The position numbers and the translations under genes are program-made. DNA of 64,000 nt from Chytriomyces cf. hyalinus JEL632 (taxonomy: Eukaryota > Chytridiomycota > Chytridiomycetes > Chytridiales > Chytriomycetaceae): contig JAIWWG010000040.1 of assembly GCA_025435555.1 (NCBI GenBank), positions 186,001 through 250,000 of the forward strand, read 5' to 3'. A model generated the notes under the pieces. The model worked only from the letters and a program-made list of their open reading frames with translations, did not search any database and was not told the DNA's origin. Shown here piece after piece: positions 46,859-59,813 of this stretch; position 1 is the first letter of the stretch, and each line of letters opens with the position of its first letter.

Positions 46859-49800
46859 TTGGTTCTCTGCCCTCCCCTTTGACAATCCACCCGACCACCT
46901 GACCCCAGTTACTGTCCCTGCTCCTTCCGTTCAAGTCCACTGTCCCAAGCTTCCCCTGTTCCAAGTCCAGACCCAGCACTCCACGCCCTACGCCGACAGT
47001 CCCGGCCTCCTCGTCTGCCAAGGTACCATCAATGAACACCCCATCTCCATCCTCATTGACTCTGGAGCCAATCCAAGTTTCATCAACTCAAGCCTACCGT
47101 TCCTCCAAAACAAGTCCCTCGTTCCTCAAGCCTGCAAGATCAAGCTCGCCAACAGTTCTGTTGTTAAAGGCCAGCGTACCGAGCCTCTACAAGTGAAAAT
47201 AAACAATACTTCCTTCCAAGACTACCGTTCTTTTACTACTGTCCCTGACCTTGCATACGACCTGATCCTCGGAAAAGACTGGCTCGATGCCCACAATCCC
47301 TCCATTGACTGGCCAACAAACCATGTCCGCATTGGTCCACACAGCTGGAAATGCCGTTCTCCGCGTTCCTCTCCGGAAGTCCTTACCGCGCAGCAATTCA
47401 TCAATCTCCTCCAGACCCTCCAGCCCGACGATTTCCTCGGAGCCATCCTGCCTCAAAAGATAAAGGTTACTACGTCTGGCAGTGACAGAGCCGATGAATC
47501 TATACGTACCTCCCTCCCGCCAAACCTCCAGACGATCGTGGACCGATATCCAGATGTCTTTGCCCCATTCGAGGGCCTACCGCCATCCAGACCTACCGAC
47601 ATGAAGATTGATGTAGATCCTTCTGCTAACTCCAGCCCTCCCTACCGACCAATCTACCCAATGAGCGCCCCAGAACTCAAGGCCATTCCAAGAAGAAATC
47701 ACTTACCTCCTCAAGCACCAACGCATCAGAGCCTCCACTTCCCCTTACGGAGCTCCTGTCTTCTTTGTCAAGCAAAAGGATAAACTACGCCTTGTCTTCG
47801 ACTACCGCGCCGTGAACAAACTCACCGTCAAGAATCGCGCTGCCCTCCCAAACATCCTCAAGTCCCTCGACCGCCTCTCCAAAGCCAAGTACTTCACCAA
47901 GATCGACCTCTCCTCCGGCTTCCACCAGATCCGCATCCAAGAATCCGACATCCACAAGACTGCCTTCCGCACCAAGTATGGCCACTACGAATGGGTCGTT
48001 ATGCCCTTTGGCCTTGCAAATGCTCCCGCCGTATTCCAGACTACCCTCGGCTCCATATTCCGTGACTTCATTGACGCCTTCCTCACTGTCTACATTGACG
48101 ACCTCCTCATCTTCTCCGAGACCCTCGAAGACCACCTCAAGCACATAGACCAAGTACTGCAACGCCTCCAAGCCAACAAGCTCCACATTCGCCTTTCAAA
48201 GTGCTCCTTCCTCCAGCAAGAACTCGAATACCTTGGCTATTGGATTGCTAGAGGTTCCATCTCTGTCCTACCATCCAGAACCAGCTCCATCACTGACTTT
48301 GAAGAACCTTCCAACTACTCCGAACTTCGTTCCTTCCTGGGACTCGCCAACACCGTCCATCGCTTTATCAAGCACCACGCCGCCCTCATTGCACCTCTCT
48401 CAGACATCCTCCGTGACCACAAGACTACCTCCTTCTCCGACAAGTGGAATGACACAGCCCGCAGCCATTTCATCAACATCAAACGGATCCTTGCCTCTCC
48501 AGAATTGCTCGCCATCTTCAACCCTGAACTTCCTGTCCATCTTTACACCGACTGGTCCGCCCGCGCCGTCGGTGGCTACATCGCCCAACCAGACTCTACC
48601 GGAACTGACCAGCCCATTGCCTACTACTCCCGCAAGCTCAAGCCAGAAGAATCCAAGTACCACCCCTACATGGGCGAAATCCTCGCTCTTGTTGAATGCC
48701 TCAACCACTTTCGCCATTACATTCATGGCAATCAAATCCTCGCCTTTACCGACCACCAGTCCCTTCGCCACATCCTCACCCAACCCAAGCTCCGCCCTGT
48801 CCACCATCGCTGGTTAGCCGACCTGCTGGCCTACGATTTCCAGATCCAGTGGACTCCGGGGGAGTGGAACACCATTGCTGACGCACTGTCAAGAAGAAGA
48901 TTCGCAACTGATGCCTCCGTTCAAGTCAACCTCCAAGGAAACACTGTCCATTCTACCGTCCAGATCCCAGAATCTTACCTCCTGCTCAACACCACGACCC
49001 TGACCATCACTGATAACCTCATGAACGATATCAAGGACATGAACACTACCGACCCCCAGTTCTTAGAAATAGCGCAGTTTTTAGTTGACCCACTGGACCC
49101 AGAAACCTACGACCATGACCCATCCAAGGCTCCCAAGAACCTCCTCCCTCAGATCTCAAGATATCGACTCCGCGACGGTTTCCTCCACTACGTTGACAAA
49201 ACCCACGCAAGACTCTACGTTCCAGCCCCTCTCCGCAACTCGCTACTCAAGAAAGCTCACTCCTACGGTCCAGCAATCCACAACAACTGGGAACGCACCT
49301 CCGAACGCCTCACCAGATACTTCCACTGGCCAAAACTCCATCGCGATGTCCAGCGACTCTGCCAGAACTGCGATAACTGCCAACGCCTCAAGGTAGCACG
49401 CCACGCCCCTTATGGACTCCTCCAGCCTCACGACGTCCCGCCCTTCCCATGGCACACTTGCTCCATGGACTTCATGACCAAGCCCCCTCTCACCAAGTCA
49501 GGATACGACGCCCTCATGGTAGTTGTCGACTCTGGAACCAAACAAACAAGATTAATCCCATGCCACACCACCTCAACTGCACGCGATATTGCCAATCTCT
49601 TCGAAACTCACATCTTCCCGCACCATGGTATTCCAGTCCATTTCATCTCTGATCGAGACACCAAGTTCACCTCCAACTTTTGGCAAGCACTCTGCAAGTC
49701 CCTCCGAATCAAGCTGACGATCTCCAGCTCTTCCCATCCTCAAACTGACGGCCAGACAGAACAAAAGAACGACTGGATCCTCCAAGCACTACGACACTTT

Positions 49801-50523
49801 GTTGCTCCCTACCAAGACGACTGGGACATCCACCTACCCAAGATCGAATTTGGGATCAACGATACAGTCAATTCAAGTACTGGTTACACACCTTTCTTCC
49901 TCGAGTACGGTCGCCACCCTCGCTCCATGATCAACATCAACCTCCCGCCTGACACCTCCCTCTCTATCAAGGACATCCGCGCAGAATACCAAGTTGCCAA
50001 GGATCGAGTTCGTGACTCTCAAGACAAGTACGCTGCCATCGCCAATCGCAAGCGCCTCGAATCCCCCTTCAAAGTTGGAGATTTAGTTCTTGTCTCAGCC
50101 AAGGAATTCAAGCCTCCCAACCTTCGATACCGACAGACCAACAAGCTCTCTGAACAGTACTCCGGCCCCTACAAGATCATCGAACTTGTTGGACCTGTCC
50201 CGTCCTGCAAGCTAGCTCTTCCCACAGATTGGGGAGTCCACCCTGTCTTCCACCCTGAAAAACTTCGACCTTACTTCTTCGACACAGCCAAACATCCTCT
50301 TGACAACCAGCCCATTGCTTTACGCGTCATTGACAAAGTCCTCTCTTCTCGTATTCTTGACGGTCACAAGCAAGTCCTCATCCAATGGAAAGACCACCAC
50401 CCTGTCTACAACTGTTGGTTAAACGCGACTCCAGAACTCATGCAACGCGTCAAGCAAGACCAACCTCCGCCAAGTTCACTCCCCTTTTCATCGCGTACGC
50501 TCTTGGAGGCGGGTGTCACGTAA
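46830..50523 (+). pseudogene. pol: Pol of the LTR retrotransposon, one frame break
   Basis: Protease is in the first part (ILIDSGANPSF near 47050, the Asp-Ser-Gly active site). Reverse transcriptase follows with STSPYGAPVFFVKQ, FDYRAVNKL, and the catalytic VYIDDLLIF at about 48088-48114. RNase H (LYTDWSARAVGGY) lies near 48545, then integrase with its zinc-binding head (near 49260-49400, ending CQNCDNC) and the D,D-35-E core (MDFM, SDRDTKF, HPQTDGQTEQ). The last 50 residues (LDGHKQVLIQWKDHH...NCWL) look like a chromodomain. An apparent extra C at about 47688-47689 shifts the frame between protease and RT, so this copy should not make full Pol. The stop lies inside the first 10 bases of the 3' LTR. 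Confidence 0.88.
50505..50513 (+). other. Polypurine tract
   Basis: GGAGGCGGG abuts the 3' LTR, where plus-strand DNA synthesis would be primed. It is still part of the pol reading frame. Confidence 0.65.
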
Positions 50524-50834
50524 TCTACAGATTCCGTCACGCACGTCCAGAAGCTTCGCCACGCCAATCAAAATTCCCACAGACACAAAATTTACTCACA
50601 GCAATTCCAACACTCTAACACTCCCCAGACACGATCGCGTCTTCGTTATTACTTTTTCTATCATTTCAAGTTCCACTGTTGTCTTCCTTACATTTGCCAC
50701 AAAGGCTATTTAAGAAGGCCTTTCTTGATTCAATAAAGGGAAGTCTCTCAATAATCTCTTAACTCTCTCAACTCCTCTCAAAGTCCTCTCCCAGTCTTGA
50801 AGCTGCAATCGAGCTCCTGACTACTTCCGTAACA
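50514..50834 (+). repeat. 3' LTR
   Basis: 321 bp with canonical TG...CA ends; see the 5' LTR. Followed by the GAGTT target duplication. Confidence 0.93.
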
Positions 50835-50839
50835 GAGTT

Positions 50840-51425
50840 GTTTGGGAATAACTTCACTAGCCTTGTGCAATCAGCACGTGTGGGTTCTGCTTTTTGTTGC
50901 ACTTGCTGTATGTTGAATATCAGTCTCAAGTGATGGAGCACTGTTTACTTCAATAAAGGTTAATTCTCCCTGATTCATCTCTTATTCTCTACTGCAGATA
51001 AAGAAGAGTCACGCACCTCACCATTCCACCAACCTCAATACATATGGGCATGAATTATGACATTGAGTAGGGTAAACGTCTAGTTGATACTATAACAAGG
51101 AATGAATACACGAATACTCATATTCTATAAAGGGTGCAGACTTGTAGATGATGATAGCTTATTCTACTACATGATTTCAACTATTCTTGCTCTGATCAAG
51201 CATAAACATTGTTGAAAGTAATTGTTAGGAATTTATATGATTCTGGCTTAGTTGTTAAGGTTCGCGACCAAAGACCCACAGGTCACTGGTTCAACCCACA
51301 CTGCTGCCAACTTCATGCAGCTATCTTCTGATCTATATAGAGAAATAAGTAGAAGAAGAAGAAATAGAAATCAACTTGGAAAAGTATTCTATTGCTACTT
51401 TTGTATGACTAATATGTCAAGCCAG
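50840..51425. other. Right part of the transposon island
   Basis: No gene. At about 50926-51000 a stretch resembles an LTR remnant: CAAGTGATGGAG, then TTCAATAAAGG and a pyrimidine-rich run. The same CAAGTGATGGAG occurs just left of the 5' LTR at about 45308. A tRNA-like repeat starts at 51244. Confidence 0.4.
51244..51420 (+). repeat. tRNA-derived SINE-like sequence
   Basis: An A-box-like TGGCTTAGTTGTTAAGG (51244-51260) and a B-box-like GGTTCAACCC (51288-51297) are followed by an AGAAGAAG-rich, AT-rich tail up to the broken end of the OTU1 gene. It is not the same family as the pair at 11.6 and 26.8 kb. It could be a tRNA relic, but the anticodon and acceptor arms do not pair properly. Confidence 0.5.
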
Positions 51426-52010
51426 TCAAGCAATTAATCTGTTGTATTCAATTGGGTCTTGTGCGATTGCGTCTGCAACAAGATTGCGCATTTTTGTGGC
51501 TGCAAATGCATTCCTTTCAAAAATATACACAATGCTGTTGAAGAGACAGCTGTTGTCGTCGGCTATTTGTCGCACAAGAACAGCACCGCCCGAAACGGGA
51601 ATGAGTTCGTCCGATTTTGAAAGCGATAGTGACTTCTGCGATATGGGTTTGCTGGGTTTGGAGGGATAGCAGATTGCTGCGGAGCGTCCTTGTCGATGAA
51701 GACCGTCAACTGGTCGCCATCTTTGATTCCGCATTGGGACAGCGTGTCGTCATTGTTGTTTGCAACAAGGCGAGGCGGAAACCCCACTCGAACTGTCAAG
51801 TTGAAGACATGAACCACGCGTCAAAAACGCACAATGCTCTCGATGAATGAAAAGAAGTTATACTTTGCACGGGAAGCCCGTTGCACATTTCGGTTAGCTC
51901 CGTCTTCAGCTCTGCGCGACTCGACTGCGGCGTTAGCTTGAGTCCCACAGCTTTGATCTCGTTCTCGAAGCGTGCTCTGAGGCGCTGGTCGAGTGGAGGA
52001 TGCAGGTGAC
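51426..52010 (-). pseudogene. OTU1: Truncated OTU1/YOD1 deubiquitinase
   Basis: The N-terminal UBX-like domain is visible (ELKTELTEMCNGLP, then across a GTATAA...GACAG intron IRVGFPPRLV and IKDGDQLTVFID). The start of the OTU protease follows, with the catalytic cysteine in IADDNSCLFNSIVYIFE. The two parts are in different frames, with a shift in the linker near 51640. The OTU domain stops after about 50 of its ~170 residues at a TGA-like end (YNRLIA) that borders the transposon island. The catalytic His and the C-terminal zinc finger are missing. The fragment is likely dead; OTU1 normally works with p97/Cdc48 in ER-associated degradation. Confidence 0.7.
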
Positions 52011-52079
52011 GTGAGCATGTGTGGCTGTGTGGTTTGCATGTCGGAGTTTTGTCACCATGGGTTTTATTTTATTCTCCAA

Positions 52080-53133
52080 ATGGACATTGGACCGCAACTT
52101 CCGCCTGGATTCAGCGCAGGGCCGTCATCTCCCAGTCCCGATGATCTGGCACCTTCGATTGGACCCTCTCTTCCACCTCAAAATACTGATTCAGAAGCAT
52201 CCATCGGTCACTCTCTTCCGCCTGACCTCGCTCAAAGCAATGCACAAACGAAGCGACGACGGATGGGACCCTCAATGCCCTCAGCACCCATCACGACATC
52301 GTATCATACAACTCTCAATTCGCAATCAGATAGTGATGACGACGTTGGACCTATGCCCATTCCACAAGAATACGCGGATGTTGTGGTGAGTTCTTCTCAC
52401 CCTACACAGGAATCGCATAACCTCCCAACCATCTAACAACCCAAAAATAACTACAGAAAGAAATGGAACTCGCTCGAACACGTCAAGAGATTGAGTCTCG
52501 CATCGAGAACCAACGAAAAGCCGACGAAGATGCAGCTGGAACGCGTGACGGCGTTGCAGTCAGAGGGGACTGGATGTTGGTGCCGCCAGAAGTGAAGAAA
52601 CTGACTGCGATTCGTGAGTGTTTTTGGAGTTAGTTGTGAAGACCCCTTCGGTGCTCATTTCGCTACTCCACCAGTTGGCACGGAAATGAAGAGCAGGCAG
52701 TTTCAGAGGGCCACAACAAAGGAGGAAACGGTCGATCAGTCGGGATGGACAAAGCTGCCAGGAGAAAAGAGTTCGGACTCATCCAGTCGACCCTCGAAGC
52801 GGAAACTGGAGGTGCGGACTCCAACGGCTCCTCAGATGGATCCAGCCACACAGGCAGCAATCGATAGCTACGTAGGTTCATTTTTGCTTGTATCTGTGTC
52901 TATGTTCGAATTGACCGGTTTGTTAGAACAAGGCTAACAGGCCCAAAACTCTCATGGAAATGCATACCACCGAGTACGTGCAAAGCAGCAAATTTGCAGA
53001 CAACGATGCTAGCGCAAGAACGTTTGATCGAGACCGCGATCTGAGTTCTCGGCGCACCGATTCAAAAGCGCGTCGCGATTTGGTTGATGGTGCGAGAAAC
53101 TTGTCGAGCAGGTTTTCTGGAGGCGGAAAATGA
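52080..53133 (+). CDS. GPALPP1: GPALPP motifs-containing protein (DUF3752)
   Basis: Four exons (52080-52385, 52457-52613, 52675-52871, 52927-53133) code 288 residues. The N-terminus carries repeated GP-x-LPP motifs (IGPQLPPGF, IGPSLPP, IGHSLPP), the hallmark of GPALPP1. The C-terminal half has the DUF3752 pattern: RGDWMLVPPEV, then KSRQFQR, SGWTKLPGE and a Lys/Arg/Asp-rich end. Function unknown; family members are probably nuclear. An antisense gene starts 150 bases downstream in convergent orientation. Confidence 0.85.
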
Positions 53134-53286
53134 ACACCGGCTCCATTTTGTTTTAAGCGGCGTCTCTAGTGAGAAATCTGAGGATTGAACTCCGCCAGTG
53201 ACGGCTTCGGATTGGGATGAATGGGTGCATAAATAAAACACAACTAATGATACATACAGAAGTAAATACATGCACACTCAGCAGCT

Positions 53287-56200
53287 TTATTTTGCCAGTC
53301 TCTCTAAACACTCGCGCATAATATCATTCAACGAGTACAGTTTTGGGATTGCAAATCCAGGATCCAAAATCCGAACACCGTGCACAGTTATGCGTTCGAC
53401 TTCGAGCTGTTTCTCCTCTACCACTTTCGCATCCGTTTCTTCACAGACTTTCGCATGCTGATTCGCTAGAATGCAGTGATGCAAAGATACATGCTGTCTC
53501 TGAAGCTCATCCAATCTGCAGTCCCAATTCTCATCGGCCCTTCGAACAACAGCAGCATTCGGATTCACAATCCCAGAATTCCCTGACAACACTTCCTCAC
53601 TCCATAAATCGCTCTGCGAAAATCCAACTTCCATTTCCACCTGCGTTGTTGCATCTGAAACCCCGCTTCGTCCAGTCGACCTTACACACCCAGACATTGC
53701 AAATTTGCTCCATCCAGAGTGAGGAGGATCATCCTCTTCACCTTCGTTTTCAACGTGGTTGTCTGTTTCCATGGCATCATCATCGTCTGCTCGTGCGGGA
53801 ATGCTCTTGATGGGGGTATCTTGATGATTCTTTTGAGATTCATACCCCGCTTCTGCGTCCCACTCATGACCAACTTCAACCAGCGACTGTGAAGACCGAA
53901 GTAGACTCATTTGTGGAGAAGAATCTTGGCGCAAAGATAAATCTCGTTGAGATTCAAATTGGACTTCCATGTCATCGTCATCATCTTCATCAGCGATTGC
54001 TGGTGCAGTACAACCTAAATCCATCGGATAGAGAGCATCTGATTCGAACGAGTCTTCCTGCGATTCCAGCAGTACGCTGATGGTTTTTCTCTTTAGTTTC
54101 GGAGTGGAATTTGTGCTCGACATGGGTGAAGATTCGTTTGGGGTTGGTGATTGTTTGTCAAAATCGAGTAACTCAGCAGCCGGGGGATGAATTGGGCTTG
54201 CGTTGGCATTGGATAAGTTTTCCTTCAATTGAACATGCAATTCATGAGCATGTGATCGCGATGATTTTGAAGGTGAACCTCCTGCACGCGAATTTGCGCG
54301 TGGTATGCGAACAGCGAATATCGGAGATGGATCTAAAGCTGGTACTGAGTCTGGAATCGTTTCTTGAAGAGATTTGAGGTTTTTGATCAGAGGAGTTGCC
54401 ATCGTTGGGGGTGATGGATTTGGTCGTATCATTTTGTTTTGGGGGTAGTCTGATTCGTCTTCGGAATCTTCCACGATTTTACGCTTTGATCGAGTTGAAG
54501 CGGGGACTGGACTTGGGGGGAAACATTGGGTTGCCATTTGCAACGATTGTGCTGGAATATTCATGCGAGGGCTGAAAATGTCGTCATTCGAAAGCTTTTT
54601 CATGAATGTGGCAGTGTTCAGAAAAGTTCAAATGGGGGCGAAAACAACAAGTGTGATCCAAGAATACCTCTGGTTCGATGATGGCATTGCCCTCCTTTTC
54701 ATCCACAGATTCTTCCAAAGCCTGAGAGTAAAACTCGGTTTCTTCAATCTCAGTCTCATTATCGATCGATTTTTGCTCCTCGATACGATCCTTTTAAAGA
54801 ATCTAAAGACATTAGTAGAAAGCATGGGAATCTTCGAAGAGCCAACATTTTGAAACCTGTTCAGCCACGAACGATTTCACTGCAAACTCAAGATGCACAT
54901 AGATATCCAAGTCTGAATTGTTCTCATTTCGCGATTCAACCTCTGGTGCCGCTGCTCTTTCAGCAGCGTGTTTCGACAATCCCAAACCCTGTAAATTCGA
55001 ATGCGTCCCATCTTTGGGAGAATTTTCGAAGCATTGAGTGGACATTCTCAAAACGCGCGGATCGTCCATATCCGCTTGCGTAAGAAAAGAGTCTGTCGCA
55101 TCAGAGAAATCGCTCGCTGGAACAACATTGGAGACTTTCGCATCGATTGACTCGGCAGCGTCATTTTTCGATGCAGGATCTGCTGTTTCTGCTGCATCAT
55201 CCTCCTCTGAATCATCTGCAACAATTTCGTACGCGGCCTCATCGTTTTGATCGTCTTCTTCCCCTTCTTCCCTCTTTTCGAGTTCAGCTTTCCCGGTTCC
55301 TTTGTTCTCGATCGCAACTGCTCCTCCCTTTTCAACGCCAAATTCCTCATCAATAAGCTGCTCCGCGAATTTGGCGATGTCGTTTTGAAGTATATCAAGT
55401 GCGGAAGTTGCTTCTTTCGAAGCATTGGATACGTCTGCTATTGATCCTTGGGGTAGCGTCACATATGCAATGGGTTCAACAGCATCAGGAACGAGCATGT
55501 GGGTTTTGAGGATTTGATCGACAGGAATTTTGCATTGGTTATCGCGCAATTCAAAATCCTGGGGAAAAAAAAACAAACACGGCGACCAGACGTTTAGCCC
55601 CATACGAAAAGAAGGCATAAATAATTCAACGCCTGTGACATACCCCCCAACCGACATGTCTCCCCGCTGTCCAAAGCTTCACTTCGTCTCTCTTATTCCC
55701 ACGAAAGACGGTAAGGCTGTCCAATTCATCTGGGTCTTCCTCCAGATGCACACACGCCCGATTATCCAATTCCAGCATTGGAGCAACGCGTGTCAAAAAG
55801 TCTTCGTCTTTTGAAATAAGTTTCGGAGTGTTGATCGTGTGGTTATCCTCCGCGCCCACATACGAAGCCTTCTGTATTGCGAGATGGTACACGAGTCGAT
55901 TCTTTTGGATCGTGTATGCAAAAGCGGCGAGTGAGATGGATACGATGGCGCCGCGTTTCTGTGTAAAGTGGATTCCTGCGAGTCTGAGCTTCGTTTAGTT
56001 TTTTGGTGTGGGTGGATGAGTCAGGGTGAGAAGTTCTCAACTGCTCCATATGCTCAACGGTTTCTGCATCAAACATTGCGTTGATGGCATGTGTGCCGTC
56101 TGAGATGAGTACGTTGAAGCGGGAGTCTGAAATGCACCTTGGAGCCTGTTGTATGCGACGTCAGCAAGAGATATACGATGAGTGAAGATAAAGAAACAGA

Positions 56201-56416
56201 AGCACGTACAGTCATGAGCTGCACTCGCCGACACTTGGCTGGTGTTTGCTGGAGGAGCACTTGCTTGTTGTCCAGCGCTCCTTCTACTTCTTTTCCGTTC
56301 TCATTCTCCCTCCTTCGACGAACGGCGGCTGCCTTTTCCTCGTTACGTTTCCGAGTCGCGTCAACGCAGTCGAGCAGGGACTTTTTGATCCACGCATTGC
56401 GCAACGCTGCTGCCAT
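53287..56416 (-). CDS. TPP1/ACD-like telomere OB-fold protein
   Basis: Six exons (56416-56210, 56145-56042, 55983-55644, 55558-54857, 54790-54668, 54594-53287) code 927 residues. The first ~215 residues form an OB-fold-like domain. An ALRNAWIKKSLL start, RRVQLM, FNVLISDGTHAINAMF and GIHFTQKRGAIVSISLAAF follow the layout of the TPP1/ACD (Tpz1) OB fold, whose SDGTH motif is well known. The rest is long, acidic and Ser/Pro-rich, with SQ and SP sites, as in shelterin scaffolds. Predicted role is telomere protection and telomerase recruitment with POT1. This is inferred from one domain; another OB-fold protein is possible. Two introns use weak donors (GTTGAG, GTTTCA). Confidence 0.55.
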
Positions 56417-56455
56417 TTATTAATAATTTAAAAGCAAATAATATTGAATATTCCC

Positions 56456-58633
<2,178 letters not shown>

Positions 58634-58702
58634 TTTAAACACAATATTTCGTAAATATTTATCCAGGATTTATATTTGTTGTTTATTTAAATTACAGTTG
58701 GC

Positions 58703-59104
58703 TTATTTGGAAGACTGGTACTTGGTCACTGCCTTGGTGCCCTCAGACACAGCGTGCTTGGCCAGCTCGCCAGGCAAGATCAGTCGCACACTAGTCTGGA
58801 TCTCACGCGACGAGATCGTGCTACGCTTGTTGTAAGCCGCAAGCTTGGACGCTTCACCGGCAATACGCTCAAAAATGTCGTTCACAAACGAGTTCATGAT
58901 GCTCATGGCCTTGTTGGAGATTCCAGTCTCTGGGTGCACCTGCTTCAGCACCTTGTAGATGTATGAAGAGTAGGTTTCCTTTCGCGTCTTCTTGGACTTT
59001 TTGCCGACGCCGCCCTCCTTGGTCTTCTTGGCTGCGGTTTTGGCGGGTGCTTTGCCTGCTGGCTTCTTCTCTGCTGGTGCTTTTCCTCCTTCCTTTGGTG
59101 GCAT
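58703..59104 (-). CDS. HTB1: Histone H2B
   Basis: 133 residues, no intron. Lys/Ala-rich tail, then the histone fold with [43 protein letters not shown] and the end [12 protein letters not shown]. The lysine near the end (AVTKYQ) is the usual ubiquitylation site. Divergent from the H2A gene. Confidence 0.98.
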   Translation of the reverse strand: MPPKEGGKAPAEKKPAGKAPAKTAAKKTKEGGVGKKSKKTRKETYSSYIYKVLKQVHPETGISNKAMSIMNSFVNDIFERIAGEASKLAAYNKRSTISSREIQTSVRLILPGELAKHAVSEGTKAVTKYQSSK

Positions 59105-59160
59105 TGTGTGAATGTGTGGATGTGCTGGTTGATGTTTTGTTGATCTGAAGTGTCCCCCTT

Positions 59161-59250
59161 TTTATACCTTTTGTAAATATCCTTGTCAAGAAAATCCGAA
59201 CGCATGCATCTGATTGGTCCATTTCACTTGACAAAAAACAAATGCATAAA
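59161..59250. promoter_or_regulatory. Shared H2A/H2B promoter
   Basis: The 217-bp gap between the divergent histone genes holds a minus-strand TATAAA at 59161-59166 (57 bases before the H2B ATG). It also holds a CCAAT-type GATTGG near 59211-59216 and a plus-strand CATAAATA near 59245 (about 75 bases before the H2A ATG). Confidence 0.55.
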
Positions 59251-59321
59251 TAGGCCACCCACGAACACAATCACATCTTCCTAAAAACCCCTTCAGCTAC
59301 TCTCTCCAACAAACACAAACA

Positions 59322-59720
59322 ATGGCTGGTGGTAAAGGAAAATCTTCTGGAAAGGCCAAAGGCGGCGCCAAATCCCGCTCCTCCCGCGCTGGACTCCAAT
59401 TCCCCGTCGGTCGTATCCACCGTCTCCTGCGTAAGGGAAACTATGCCCAACGTGTCGGTGCCGGTGCCCCAGTCTACCTCGCCGCCGTGCTTGAATACCT
59501 CGGTGCCGAAATTTTGGAACTCGCCGGAAACGCTGCACGAGACAACAAGAAGACTCGTATCATTCCCCGTCACTTGCAACTTGCCATTCGTAACGATGAG
59601 GAGTTAAACAAGTTGCTCGGATCTGTCACGATTGCGCAGGGTGGTGTGTTGCCAAACATTCAGCCTTCGCTGTTACCAAAGAAGTCGGAACTTGAGGCGA
59701 TGGGCGGAAAGATGGATTAG
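59322..59720 (+). CDS. HTA1: Histone H2A
   Basis: 132 residues, no intron. Start [15 protein letters not shown], then [43 protein letters not shown] and [10 protein letters not shown]. The tail ends LEAMGGKMD and has no SQE/SQD phosphorylation motif, which the main H2A of most fungi carries. The acidic-patch residues look normal. Confidence 0.98.
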   Translation: MAGGKGKSSGKAKGGAKSRSSRAGLQFPVGRIHRLLRKGNYAQRVGAGAPVYLAAVLEYLGAEILELAGNAARDNKKTRIIPRHLQLAIRNDEELNKLLGSVTIAQGGVLPNIQPSLLPKKSELEAMGGKMD

Positions 59721-59813
59721 ATCACCAGAAAAGTACTTTCTCCTGTTTATATATATTTGGGAATAAACTTCCGTTTTTCTTGTACCCTCATCGCATGCGT
59801 TGTTTATTATTTT

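Larger units (their letters stand above)
45322..50834 (+). mobile_element. Ty3/gypsy LTR retrotransposon, chromodomain type
   Basis: A 5.5-kb element with two 321-bp LTRs, a primer binding site, gag, pol (protease-RT-RNase H-integrase, integrase last) and a polypurine tract. It is flanked by a 5-bp target duplication GAGTT (45317-45321 and 50835-50839). The order RT before integrase and a chromodomain-like C-terminus place it with the chromoviruses of the Ty3/gypsy group. The LTRs differ at only two positions that I can see, so insertion is recent. Coding sequence is C-rich in third positions (CTC, ACC, AAG), unlike the host genes around it. Confidence 0.93.

Noticed and set aside
48233-48817. 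Overlapping open frame in the RT/RNase H region of pol
   Set aside because: It is a shadow of the C-rich pol codons in another frame (Pro/Ser/Thr-rich).
51244-51310. A functional tRNA gene
   Set aside because: A and B boxes are present, but the acceptor and T arms do not pair and no anticodon loop fits.
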